A stretch of 64,000 nucleotides of DNA, taken from contig JAYKKM010000220.1 in NCBI GenBank assembly GCA_035772405.1, forward strand, positions 62,001 through 126,000, in the 5' to 3' direction. The translations under genes and the position numbers were made by a program. The notes beneath the pieces were generated by a model, which saw only the letters and a list, made by a program, of their open reading frames with translations, did not search any database and was not told the origin of the DNA. Within the stretch, counting starts at the first letter, position 1, and every line of letters starts with the position of its first letter. This document shows, in pieces, positions 23,601 through 37,700 of this stretch. This stretch comes from Chrysogorgia sp. JL179-B06. Taxonomy: Eukaryota > Cnidaria > Anthozoa > Scleralcyonacea > Chrysogorgiidae.

Positions 23601-26130
23601 ACAAGACTAGACAAGATAAGACAACTTGTCAAGACAAGACAAGACAAGATAAGACAACTTGTCAAGAAAAGACAAGACAAGGCAAGACAAGACAAGACAA
23701 CTTGTCAAGCCAGACAAGACAAGACAAGACGAGACAAGACAAGACAAGACAAGAAAACTTTTCAAGACAAGACAACTTGTCAAGACAAGACAAGACAATA
23801 TAAGACAACTTGTCAAGACAAGACAAGACTAGACAAGACAAGACAATTTGTCAAGACAAGACAAGACAAGACAACTTGTCAAGACGAGGCAAGACAAGAC
23901 AATACCAGACAACTTTTGATGTCAAGACAACTTGTCAAGACAAGACAAGACAAGACGAGACAAGACAAGACAAGACAAGACAAGACAAGACAAGACAAGA
24001 CAAGACAACTTTTCAAGACAAGACAACTTGTCATGACAATATAAGACAACTTGTCAAGAAAAGACAAGACAAGACAAGACAAGACCATACAAGACAAGAC
24101 AAGACAAGACAATTTGTCAAGACAAGACAAGACAACTTGTCAAGACGAGGCAAGACAAGACAATACCACACAACTTTTCAAGACAAGACAACTTGTCAAG
24201 ACACGACAACTTGTCAAGACAAGACAAGACGAGACAAGACAAGACAAGGCAAGACAAGGCAAGACAAGACAACTTTGCAAGACAAGACAACTTGTCGAGA
24301 CAAGGCAAGACAAGATAAGACAACTTGTCAAGACAAGCCAAGACAAGACAATACAGACAACTTATCAAGAGAAGACAACTTGTCAAGACAAGACAACTTG
24401 TCAAGACAAGACAACTTGTCAAGACAAGACAACTTGTCAAGACAAGACAACTTGTCAAGACAAGACAAGACAACTTGTCAAGACAAGACAAGACAAGACA
24501 ACTTGTCAAGACAAGACAAGACAAAACAAATTAACTTGTCAAGATAAGACAACTTATCAAGACAAGATAACTTGTCAAGACTAGACAACTTATCAAGACA
24601 AGACAACTTGTCAAGACAAGACAACTTGTCAAGACAAGACAACTTGTCAAGACAAGACAAGACAAGACAAGACAACTTGTCAATAAAAGACAAGACAAGA
24701 CAACTTATCAAGACAAGACAAGACAACTTGTCAAGACAAGATAAGACGAGACAAGACAAGACAAGGCAAGGCACGACAAGGCAAGACAAGGCAAGACAAG
24801 GCAAGACAAGACAACTTGTCAAGACAAGACAAGGCAAGAAAAGATAAGAAAACTTGTCAAGACAAATCAAGACAAGACAAGACAAGACAAAACAAAACAA
24901 AACAAAACAAAAAAAAACAAAAAACAAGACAAGACAAGACGAGACAAGACAAGACAAGACAAGACAAGACAAGACAACTTATCAAGACAAGACAACTTGT
25001 CAAGACAATACAAGACTATATAAGACAACTTGTCAAGACAAGACAAGACAACTTGTCAAAACGAGGCAAGACAAGACAATACCAGACAACTTTTCAAGTC
25101 AAGACAACTTGTCAAGACAAGACAACACAAGACAAGTCAACTTGTCAAGACAAGACAAGACAAGACAAGACAATTTGTCAATACAAGACAAGACAAGACA
25201 ACTTGTCAAGACGAGGCAAGACAAGACAATACCAGACAACACAAGACAAGCCAAGCCAAGACAAGACTTGACAAGATAACTTTTCAAGACATAACAACTT
25301 GTCAAGGCTAGACAAGACTAGACAAGATAAGACAACTTGTCAAGACAAGACAAGACAAGATAAGACAAGACAAGATAAGACAACTTGTCAAGACAAGACA
25401 AGACAACTTGTCAAGACAAGACAAGACAAGACGAGACAAGACAAGACAAGACAAGACAAGACAAGACAAGACAAGACAAGACAAGACAACTTTTCAAGAC
25501 AAGACAACTTGTCAAGACAAGACAAGACAATATAAGACAACTTGTCAAGACAAGACAGGACAACTTGTCAAGACGAGGCAAGACAAGACAATACCAGACA
25601 ACTTTTCAAGTCAAGACAACTTGTCAAGACAAGACAATACAAGACAAGACAACTTGTGAAGGCAAGACAAGACCAGACAAGACAAGACAAGACAACTTGT
25701 CAAGAAAAGACAAGACAAGACAACTTGTCAAGACAAGACAAGACAAAACAAAATAACTTGTCAAGATAAGACAACTTATCAAGACAAGATAACTTGTCAA
25801 GACTAGACAACTTATCAAGACAAGACAACTTGTCAAGACAAGACAACTTGTCAAGACAAGACAACTTGTCAAGACAAGACAAGACAAGACAAGACAACTT
25901 GTCAAGAAAAGACAAGACAAGACAAGACAACTTATCAAGACAAGACAAGACAAGACAACTTGTCAAGACAAGATAAGACGAGACAAGACAAGACAAGGCA
26001 AGACAAGGCAAGACAAGACAAACTTGTCAAGACAAGACAAGGCAAGAAAAGATAAGACAACTTGTCAAGACAAATCAAGACAAGACAAGACAAGACAAAA
26101 CAAAAAAACCCAAAATAAAACAAAACAAAA

Positions 26131-27660
26131 CTTGTCTTGTCTTGTCTTGTATTGACAAGTTGTCTTATCTTGTCTTGTCTTGTCTTGTCTTGTCTTGACA
26201 AGTTGTCTTGTCTTGAAAAGTTGTCTTGTCTTGACAATCTGTCTGGTCTTGACAAGTTGTCTTGTCTTGTCGTGACTTGACAAGTTGTCTTGTCTTGTCT
26301 TGTCTTGTTTTGTTTTGTTTTGATTTGTTTTGTTTTGTTTTGTTTTGTTTTGTTTTGTTTTGTTTTGTTTTGTTTTGTTTTGTCTTGTCTTGTCTTGTCT
26401 TGATTTGTCTTGACAAGTTGTCTTATCTTTTCTCGCCTCATCTTGTCTTGACAAGTTGTTGTATTGCCTTGTCTTGCCTTGCCTTGTCTTGCCTTGCCTT
26501 GTCTTGTCTTGTCTCGTCTTATCTTATCTTGACAAGTTGTCTTGTCTAGTCTTGATAAGTTGTCTTGTCTTGTCTTGTCTTGTCTTGTCTTGACAAGTTG
26601 TCTTGTCTTGACAAGCTGTCTGGTCTTGACAAGTTGTCTGGTCTTGACAAGTTGTCTTGTCTTGTCTTGTCGTGACTTGACAAGTTGTCTTGTCTTGTCT
26701 TGTCTTGTTTTGTTTTGTTTTGATTTGTTTTGTTTTGTTTTGTTTTGTTTTGTTTTGTTTTGTTTTGTTTTGTCTTGTCTTGTCTTGTCTTGATTTGTCT
26801 TGCCTTGTCTTGTCTTGTCTCGTCTTATCTTTTCTTGACAAGTTGTCTTGTCTTGCCTTGTCTTGCCTTGTCTTGCCTTGCCTTGTCTTGTCTTGTCTCG
26901 TCTTATCTTTTCTTGACAAGTTGTCTTGTCTAGTCTTGTCTTGTCTTGTCTTGTCTTGACAAGTTGTCTTGTCTTGTTAAGTTGTCTAGTCTTGACAAGT
27001 TATCTTGTCTTGATAAGTTGTCTTATCTTGACAAGTTATTTTGTTTTGTCTTGTCTTGTCTTGACAAGTTGTCTTGTCTTGTCTTGTCTTGACAAGTTGT
27101 CTTGTCTTGTCTTGACAAGTTGTCTTGTCTTGACAAGTTGTCTTGTCTTGACAAGTTGTCTTCTCTTGATAAGTTGTCTAGTCTTGACAAGTTATCTTGT
27201 CTTGATAAGTTGTCTTATCTTGACAAGTTATTTTGTTTTGTCTTGTCTTGTCTTGACAAGTTGTCTTGTCTTGTCTTCACAAGTTGTATTGTCTTGTCTT
27301 GTCTTGTGTTGTCTTGACAAGTTGTCTTATATTGTCTTGTCTTGTTTTGACAAGTTGTCTTGTCTTGTTAAGATGTCTTGTCTTGTCTTGTCTTGTCTAG
27401 TCTTGTCTTGCCTTGACAAGTTGTCTTGTCTTGTATTGTATTGTCTTGACAAGTTGTCTTGACTTGAAAAGTTGTCTGGTATTGTCTTGTCTTGCCTCGT
27501 CTTGACAAGTTGTCTTGTCTTGTCTTGACAAGTTGTCTTATATTGTCTTGTATTGTCTTGACAAGTTGTCTTGTCTTGAAAAGATGTCTTGTCTTGTCTT
27601 GTCTTGTCTTGTCTTGACAAGTTGTCTTGCCTTGTCTTGTCTTGACAAGTTGTCTTATCT
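26131..27660 (-). repeat. Inverted block inside the satellite
   Basis: From 26131 (CTTGTCTTGTC) to 27660 (TCTTATCT) the array runs as the reverse complement of the rest. It flips back at 27661 (AGACTAGACAAG). Its reverse complement contains the same variant phrases as nearby forward sequence, for example the ACATCTTAACAAGAC and CAATATAAG context also seen near 19863 and 22363. The left junction is preceded by an irregular A-rich stretch (26097-26130, with AAAAAAACCC). The right junction is clean. It is either a true inversion or an assembly join. Confidence 0.9.
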
Positions 27661-30600
27661 AGACTAGACAAGACAAGACAATTTGTCAAGACAAGACAAG
27701 ACAAGACAACTTGTCAAGACGAGGCAAGACAAGACAATACCAGACAACTTTTCAAGTCAAGACAACTTGTCAAGACAAGACAAGACAAGACGAGACAAGA
27801 CAAGACAAGACAAGACAAGACATCTTTTCAAGACAAGACAACTTGTCATGACAATATAAGACAACTTGTCAAGACAAGACAAGACAAGACCATACAAGAC
27901 AAGACAAGACAAGACAATTTGTCAAGACAAGACAAGACAAGACAACTTGTCAAGACGAGGCAAGACAAGACAATACCACACAACTTTTCAAGTCAAGACA
28001 ACTTGTCAAGACATGACAAGACAAGACAAGTTGTCAAGACAAGACAAGACAACTTATCAAGACAAGACAAGACAACTTGTCAAGACAAGACAACTTGTCA
28101 AGACAAGACAAGACGAGACAAGATAATACAAGGCAAGGCAAGACAAGGCAAGACAAGACAACTTTGCAAGACAAGACAACTTGTCAAGAAAAGGCAAGAC
28201 AAGACAAGACAACTTGTCAAGACAAGCCAAGACAAGACAATACAAAACAAAACAAAACAAAACAAAACAAGACAAGACAAGACAAGACAACTTGTCAAGA
28301 CACGACAAGACAAGACAACTTGTCAAGACAAGACAACTTGTCAAGACAAGATAACTTGTCAAGACAATACAAGATAAGACAAGACGAGACAAGACAAGAC
28401 AATACAAGACAAGACAACTTTTCAAGACAAGACAACTTGTCAAGACAAGACAAGACAATATAAGACAACTTGTCAAGACAAGACAAGACTAGACAAGACA
28501 AGACAATTTGTCAAGACAAGACAAGACAAGACAAGACAAGACAAGACAACTTGTCAAGACGAGGCAAGACAAGACAATACCACACAACTTTTCAAGTCAA
28601 GACAACTTGTCAAGACATGACAAGACAAGACAAGTTGTCAATACAAGACAAGACAACTTATCAAGACAAGACAAGACAACTTGTCAAGACAAGACAAGAC
28701 AACTTGTCAAGACAAGACAACTTGTCAAGACAAGACAAGACGCGACAAGATAAGACAAGGCAAGGCAAGACAAGGCAAGACAAGACAACTTTGCAAGACA
28801 AGACAACTTGTCAAGAAAAGGCAAGACAAGATAAGTCAACTTGTCAAGACAAGCCAAGACAAGACAATACAAAACAAAACAAAACAAAACAAGACAAGAC
28901 AAGACAAGACAAGACAACTTCTCAAGACACGACAAGACAAGACAACTTGTCAAGACAAGATAACTTGTCAAGACAATACATGATAAGACAAGACGAGACA
29001 AGACAAGACAAGACAAGACAACTTTTCAAGACAAGACAACTTGTCAAGACAAGACAAGACAATATAAGACAACTTGTCAAGACAAGACAAGACTAGACAA
29101 GACAAGACAATTTGTCAAGACAAGACAAGATAAGACAACTTGTCAAGACGAGGCAAGACGAGGCAAGACGAGGCAAGACAAGACAATACCAGACAACTTT
29201 TCAAGTCAAGACAACTTGTCAATACAAGACAAGACAAGACTAGACAAGATAACACAACTTGTCAAGACAAGACAAGACAAGACAAGACAAGACAATACAA
29301 GACAAGACAAGACAAGACAAGACAAGACAAGACAAGACAAGACAAGACAAGACAAGACAAGACAAGACAAGATAAAACAAAACAAAACAAAACAAAACAA
29401 AACAAAACAAGTCAAGTCAAGGCAAGACAAGACAAGACAACTTGTCAAGACACGACAAGACAAGACAAGACAAGACAAGACAAGACAATTTGTCAAGACA
29501 AGACAAGACAAGACAACTTGTCAAGACGAGGCAAGACAAGACAATACCAGACAACTTTTTAAGTCAAGACAACTTGTCAAGACAAGACAAGACAATACTA
29601 GACAAGATAAGACAACTTCTCAAGACAAGACAAGACAAGACAACACAACACAACACAAGACAAGACAAGCCAATACAAGACTTTACAAGATAACTTTTCA
29701 AGACATAACAACTTGTCAAGGCTAGACAAGACTAGACAAGATAAGACAACTTGTCAAGCCAAGACAAGACAAGATAAGACAAGACAAGATAAGACAACTT
29801 GTCAAGACAAGACAAGACAAGACAACTTGTCAAGACAACACAAGACGAGACGAGACAAGACAATACAAGACAAGACAAGACAAGACAAGACAAGACAAGA
29901 CAAGACAAGACAACTTTTCAAGACAAGACAACTTGTCAAATCAAGACAAGACAATATAAGACAACTTGTCAAGACAAGACAAGACAACTTGTCAAGACGA
30001 GGCAAGACAAGACAATACCAGACAACTTTTCAAGTCAAGACAAGACAAGACAATACAAGACAAGACAACTTGTCAAGGCAAGACAAGACTAGACAAGACA
30101 AGATAAGACAAGACAAGACAAGACAAGACAAGACAAGACAAGACAATACAATACAAGACAAGACAATTTGTCAAGACAAGACAAGACAAGACAACTTGTC
30201 AAAACAAGACAAGACAATATAAGACAACTTGTCAAGACAACACAAGACAAGGCAAGACAACTTGTGAAGACAAGACAAGACAAGACAACTTGTCAAGACA
30301 AGACAAGACAAAACAAAACAAAATTACTTGTCAAGATAAGACAACTTATCAAGACAAGATAACTTGTCAAGACTAGACAACTTATCAAGAGAAGACAACT
30401 TGTCAAGACAAGACAACTTGTCAAGACAAGACAACTTGTCAAGACAAGACAAGACAACTTGTCAAGACAAGACAAGACAAGACAACTTGTCAAGACAAGA
30501 CAAGACAAAACAAATTAACTTGTCAAGATAAGACAACTTATCAAGACAAGATAACTTGTCAAGACTAGACAACTTATCAAGACAAGACAACTTGTCAAGA

Positions 30601-31789
30601 CAAGACAACTTGTCAAGACAAGACAACTTGTCAAGACAAGACAACTTGTCAAGACAAGACAAGACAAGACAAGACAAGACAACTTGTCAAGAAAAGACAA
30701 GACAAGACAAGACAACTTATCAAGACAAGACAAGACAACTTGTCAAGACAAGATAAGACGGGACAAGACAAGACAAGGCAATGCACGACAAGGCAAGACA
30801 AGGCAAGACAAGGCAAGACAAGACAACTTGTCAAGACAAGACAAGGCAAGAAAAGATAAGACAACTTGTCAAGACAAATCAAGACAAGACAAGACAAGAC
30901 AAAATCAAGACAAGACAAAATCAAGACAAGACAAAACAAAACAAAAAAAAAAGACAACTTGTCAAGACAAGACAACTTGTCAAGACAAGACAACTTGTCA
31001 AGACAAGACAACTTGTCAAGACAAGACAAGACAAGACAAGACAACTTGTCAAGAAAAGACAAGACAATACAAGACAACTTATCAAGACAAGACAAGACAA
31101 CTTGTCAAGACAAGATAAGACGAGACAAGACAAGACAAGGCAAGTCAAGGCAAGACAAGACAACTTGTCAAGACAAGACAAGGCAAGAAAAGAAAAGATA
31201 AGACAACTTGTCAAGACAAATCAAGACAAGACAAGACAAGACAAAACAAAACAAAACAAAACAAAACAAAACAAAACAAAACAAAACAAAACAAAACAAA
31301 ACAAAACAAAACAAAACAAGACAAGACAAGACAAGACAACTTGTCAAGTCACGACAAGACAAGACAACTTGTCAAGACCAGACAGCTTGTCAAGACAAGA
31401 CAACTTTTCAAGACAAGACAACTTGTCAAGACAAGACAAGACAAGAGAAGACAAGATAAGACAACTTGTCAATACAAGACAAGACAAGATAAGACAAGAC
31501 AACTTGTCAAGACAAGACAAGACAAGACAAGACAAGACGAGACGAGACAAGACAAGACAAGACAAGACAACTTTTCAAGACAAGACAACTTGTCAAGACA
31601 ATACAAGACAATATAAGACAACTTGTCAAGACAAGACAAGACAACTTGTCAAAACGAGGCAAGACAAGACAATACCAGACAACTTTTCAAGTCAAGACAA
31701 CTTGTCAAGACAAGACAACACAAGACAAGTCAACTTGTCAAGACAAGACAAGACAAGACAAGACAAGACAAGACAAGACAAGACAATTT

Positions 31790-34700
31790 GTCAAGACAAG
31801 ACAAGACAACTTGTCAAGACGAGGCAAGACAAGACAATACCAGACAACTTTTCAAGTCAAGACAACTTGTCAAGACAAGACAAGACAAGACTAGACAAGA
31901 TAAGACAACTTCTCAAGACAAGACAACACAAGACAACACAAGACAAGCCAAGCCAAGACAAGATAACTTGACAAGATAACTTTTCAAGACATAACAACTT
32001 GTCAAGGCTAGACAAGACTAGACAAGATAAGACAACTTGTCAAGACAAGACAAGACAAGATAAGACAACTTGTAAAGAAAAGACAAGACAAGGCAAGACA
32101 AGACAAGATAACTTGTCAAGCCAGACAAGACAAGACAAGACGAGACAAGACAAGACAAGACAAGAAAACTTTTCAAGACAAGACAACTTGTCAAGACAAG
32201 ACAAGACAATATAAGACAACTTGTCAAGACAAGACAAGACTAGACAAGACAAGACAATTTGTCAAGACAAGACAAGACGAGACAACTTGTCAAGACGAGG
32301 CAAGACAAGACAATACCAGACAACTTTTCAAGTCAAGACAACTTGTCAAGACAAGACAAGACAAGACGAGACAAGACAAGACAAGACAAGACAAGACAAG
32401 ACAAGACAACTTTTCAAGACAAGACAACTTGTCATGACAATATAAGACAACTTGTCAAGACAAGACAAGACAAGACAACACAAGACAAGACAAGACAATT
32501 TGCCAAGACAAGACAAGACAAGACAACTTGTCAAGACGAGGCAAGACAAGACAATACCACACAACTTTTCAAGTCAAGACAACTTCTCAAGACATGACAA
32601 GACAAGACAAGTTGTCAAGACAAGACAAGACAACTTATCAAGACAAGACAAGACAACTTGTCAAGACAAGACAACTTGTCAAGACAAGACAAGACGAGAC
32701 AAGATAAGACAAGGCAAGGCAAGACAAGGCAAGACAAGACAACTTTGCAAGACAAGACAACTTGTCAAGACAAGGTAAGACAAGATAAGACAACTTGTCA
32801 AGACAAGCCAAGACAAGACAATACAAAACAAAACAAAACAAGACAAGACAAGACAACTTGTCAAGACACGACAAGACAAGACAACTTGTCAAGACAAGAT
32901 AACTTGTCAAGACAATACAAGATAAGACAAGACGAGACAAGACAAGACAAGACAAGACAAGACAACTTTTCAAGACAAGACAATTTTCAAGACAAGACAA
33001 CTTGTCAAGACAAGACAAGACAATATAAGACAACTTGTCAAGACAAGACAAGACTAGACAAGACAAGACAATTTGTCAATACAAGACAAGATAAGACAAC
33101 TTGTCAAGACGAGGCAAGACAAGACAATACCAGACAACTTTTCAAGTCAAGACAACTTGTCAATACAAGACAAGACAAGACTAGACAAGATAAGACAACT
33201 TGTCAAGACAAGACAAGACAAGACAATACAATACAAGACAAGACAAGACAAGACAAGACAAGACAAGACAAGACAAGAAAAGACAAGACAAAACAAAACA
33301 AAACAAAACAAAACAAAACAAGTCAAGTCAAGACAAGACAAGACAAGACAACTTGTCAAGACACGACAAGACAAGAAAACTTGTCAAGACAAGACAACTT
33401 GTCAAGACAATACAACTTTTCAAGACAAAAGAACTTGTCAAGACCAGACAAGATAAGACAACTTGTCAAGAGAAGACAAGACAACTTGTCTAGACAAGAT
33501 AACTTGTCAAGACAGGACAACTTGTCAAGACAAGACAAGACAAGACGAGACAAGACAAGACAAGACAATACAACTTTTCAAGACAAGACAACTTGTCAAG
33601 ACAAGACAAAACAATATGAGACAACTTGTCACGACAAGACAAGAGAAGACAAGACAAGACAAGACAATTTCTCAAGACAAGACAAGACAAGACAAGACAA
33701 GACAAATTGTCAAGACGAGGCAAGACAAGACAATACCAGACAACTTTTCAAGTCAAGACAACTGGTCAAGACAAGACAAGACAAGACAACTTGTCAAGAA
33801 ACGACAAGACAAGACAAGACAACTTCTCAAGACAAGACAGCTTGTCAAGACTATACAACTTTTCAAGACAAGACAACTTGTCAAGACAAGACAAGACAAG
33901 ATAAGACAACTTGTCAAGACAAGACAAAACAAGACAACTTGTCAAGACAATCAAGACAAGACGAGACAAGACAAGACAACTTTTCAAGACAAGACAACTT
34001 GTCAAGACAAGACAAGACGAGACAAGACAAGACAAGGCAAGGCAAGACAAGGCAAGACAAGACAACTTTTCACGACAAGACAAGACAAGACAAGACGAGA
34101 CAAGACAAGACAAGACAAGACAACTTTTCAAGACAAGACAACTTGTCAAGACAAGAAAAGACAATATAAGACAACTTGTCAAGACAAGACAAGACAAGAC
34201 AAGACAATTTGTCAAGACAAGACAAGACAAGACAAATTGTCAAGACGAGGCAAGACAAGACAATACCAGACAACTTTTCAAGTCAAGACAACTTCTCAAG
34301 ACAAGACAAGACTAGACAAGATAAGACAACTTGTCAAGACAAGACAAGACAATACAAGACAAGACAAGACAAGCCAAGACAAGACAAGACAAGACAAGAC
34401 AACTTTTCATGACAAGACAATTTGTCAAGACAAGGCAAGACAATTTAATGCAACTTGTCAAGACAAGACAAGTCAACTTGTCAAGACGAAGCAAGACAAG
34501 ACAATACCAGACAACTTTTCAAGTCAAGACAACTTGTCAAGACAAGACAAGACAAGACAAGTCAACTTGTCAAGACAAGTCAAGACAATACAAGACAAGA
34601 CAAGACAAGACAACTTGTCAAGACACGACAAGAGAAGACAAGACAACTTGTCAAGACACGACAAGACAAGACAAGAAAACTTGTCAAGACAAGACAACTT

Positions 34701-37700
34701 TTCAAGACAAGATAACTTGTCAAGACAAGACAAGACAAGATAAGACAACTTGTCAAGACAAGACAAGACAATACAAGGCAAGACAAGGGAAGACAAGACA
34801 ACTTGTCAAGACAAGACAAGACAAGACAAGACAAGACAGGACAAGACGAGTCAAGACAAGACAAGACAAGACAAGACAACTTTTCAAGACAAGACAACTT
34901 GTCAAGACAAGACAAGACAATATAAGACAAATTGTCAAGACAAGACAAGACAAGACAAGACAATTTGTCAAGACAAGATAAGAAAAGACAAGACAACTTG
35001 TCAAGACAAGACAAGACAAGACAAGACAATACGAGACAAGACAAGACAAGACAAGACAAGACAAGACAAGACAAGAGAATACAACTTTTCAAGACAAGAC
35101 AACTTGTCAAGACAAGACAAGACAATATAAGACAACTTGTCAAGACATGACAAGACAAGACAAGACAATTTGTCAAGACAAGACAAGACAAGACAAGACA
35201 AGACAACTTGTCAAGGCAAGACAAGACAAAACAACTTGTCAAGACCAGACAGCTTGTCAAGACAAGACAACTTTTCAAGACAAGACAACTTGTCAAGACA
35301 AGACAAGACAAGACAAGACAAGACAAGACAAGACAAGATAAGACAACTTGTCAAGACAAGACAAGACAAGATAAGACAAGACAACTTGTCAAGACAAGAC
35401 AAGACAAGACGAGACAAGACAAGACAAGACAAGACAAGACAAGACAAGACAACTTTTCAAGACAAGACAACTTGTCAAGACAAGACAAGACAATATAAGA
35501 CAACTTGTCAAGGCAAGACAAGACAAGACAATACCAGACAACTTTTCAAGTCAAGAGAACTTGTCAAGACCAGACAAGATAAGACAACTTGTCAAGAGAA
35601 GACAAGACAACTTGTCTAGACAAGAGAACTTGTCAAGACAGGACAACTTGTCAAGACAAGACAAGACAAGACGAGACAAGACAAGACAATACAAGACAAC
35701 TTTTCAAGACAAGACAACTTGTCAAGACAAGACAAAACAATATAAGACAACTTGTCACGACAAGGCAAGAGAAGACAAGACAAGACAAGACAATTTCTCA
35801 AGACAAGACAAGACAAGACAAGACAACTTGTCAAGACGAGGCAAGACAAGACAATACCAGACAACTTTTCAAGTCAAGACAACTGGTCAAGACAAGACAA
35901 GACAAGACAAGACAACTTGTCAAGAAACGACAAGACAAGACAAGACAACTTCTCAAGACAAGACAGCTTGTCAAGACTATACAACTTTTCAAGACAAGAC
36001 AACTTGTCAAGACAAGACAACTTGTCAAGACAAGACAAGACAAGATAAGACAACTTGTCAAGACAATCAAGACAAGACGAGACAAGACAAGACAAGACAA
36101 GACAAGACAACTTTTCAAGACAAGACAACTTGTCAAGACAAGACAAGACAAGACAACTTGTCAAGACGAGGCAAGACAAGACAATACCAGACAACTTTTC
36201 GAGTCAAGACAAGACAAGACAAGACAAGACAACTTATCAAGACAAGACAAGACAACTTATCAAGACAAGACAAGACGAGACAAGACAAGACAAGGCAAGA
36301 CAAGGCAAGACAAGACAACTTTTCACGACAAGACAAGACAAGACGAGACAAGACAAGATAAGACAAGACAACTTTTCAAGACAAGACAACTTGTCAAGAC
36401 AAGAAAAGACAATATAAGACAACTTGTCAAGACAAGACAAGACAAGAGAATTTGTCAAGACAAGACAAGACAAGACAACTTGTCAAGACAAGACAACTTA
36501 TCAAGACAAGACAACTTGTCAAGACAAGACAAGACAAGACAACTTGTCAAGACAAGACAAGACGAGACAAGACAATACAAGACAAGGCAAGACAAGGCAA
36601 GACAAGATAACTTTTCAAGACAAGACAACTTGTCAAGACAAGACAAGGCAGGACAAAATAAGACAACTTGTCAAGACAAGCCAAGACAAGACAAGACAAA
36701 ACAAAACAAAACAAAACAAAACAAGACAAGACAAGACAAGACAACTTGTCAAGACACGACAATACAAGACAAGTCAACTTGTCAAGACAATACAGCTTGT
36801 CAAGACAAGACAATTTTTCAAGACAAGACAACTTGTCAAGACAAAACAAAACAAGACAACACAAGACAATATAAGACAACTTGTCAAGACAAGACAAGAC
36901 AAGACAAGACGAGACAAGACAAGACAAGACAAGACAAGACAAGACAAGACAAGACAAGACAAGACAAGACAAGACAAGACAAGACAAGACAAGACAAGAC
37001 AATACAAGACAAGACAAGAAAAGACAATTTGTCAAGACAAGACAAGTCAAGACAACTTGTCAAGACATGACAAGACAAGACAACTTGTCAAGACAAGACA
37101 AGACAACTTATCAAGACAAGACAAGACAACTTGTCAAGACAAGACAAGACGAGACAAGATAAGACAAGACAAGGCAAGACAAGACAACTTTTCAAGACAA
37201 GACAGCTTGTCAAGACAAGACTAGGCAAGACAAGATAAGACAACTTGACAAGACAAGCCAAGACAAGACAAGACAAAACAAAACAAAACAAAACAAAACA
37301 AAACAAAACAAAACAAAACAAAACAAAACAAAACAAAACAAAACAAAACAAAACAAGACAAGACAAGACAAGACAAGACAACTTGTCAAGACAAGACAAG
37401 ACAACTTGTCAAGACAAGACAATACGAGAAAAGATAAGACAAGACAAGGCAAGACAAGACAACTTTTCACGACAAGACAAGACAAGACAAGACGAGACAA
37501 GACAAGACAAGACAAGACAACTTTTCAAGACAAGACAACTTGTCAAGACAAGAAAAGACAATATAAGACAACTTGTCAAGACAAGACAAGACAAGACAAG
37601 ACAATTTGTCAAGACAAGACAAGACAAGACAAATTGTCAAGACGAGGCAAGACAAGACAATACCAGACAACTTTTCAAGTCAAGACAACTTCTCAAGACA

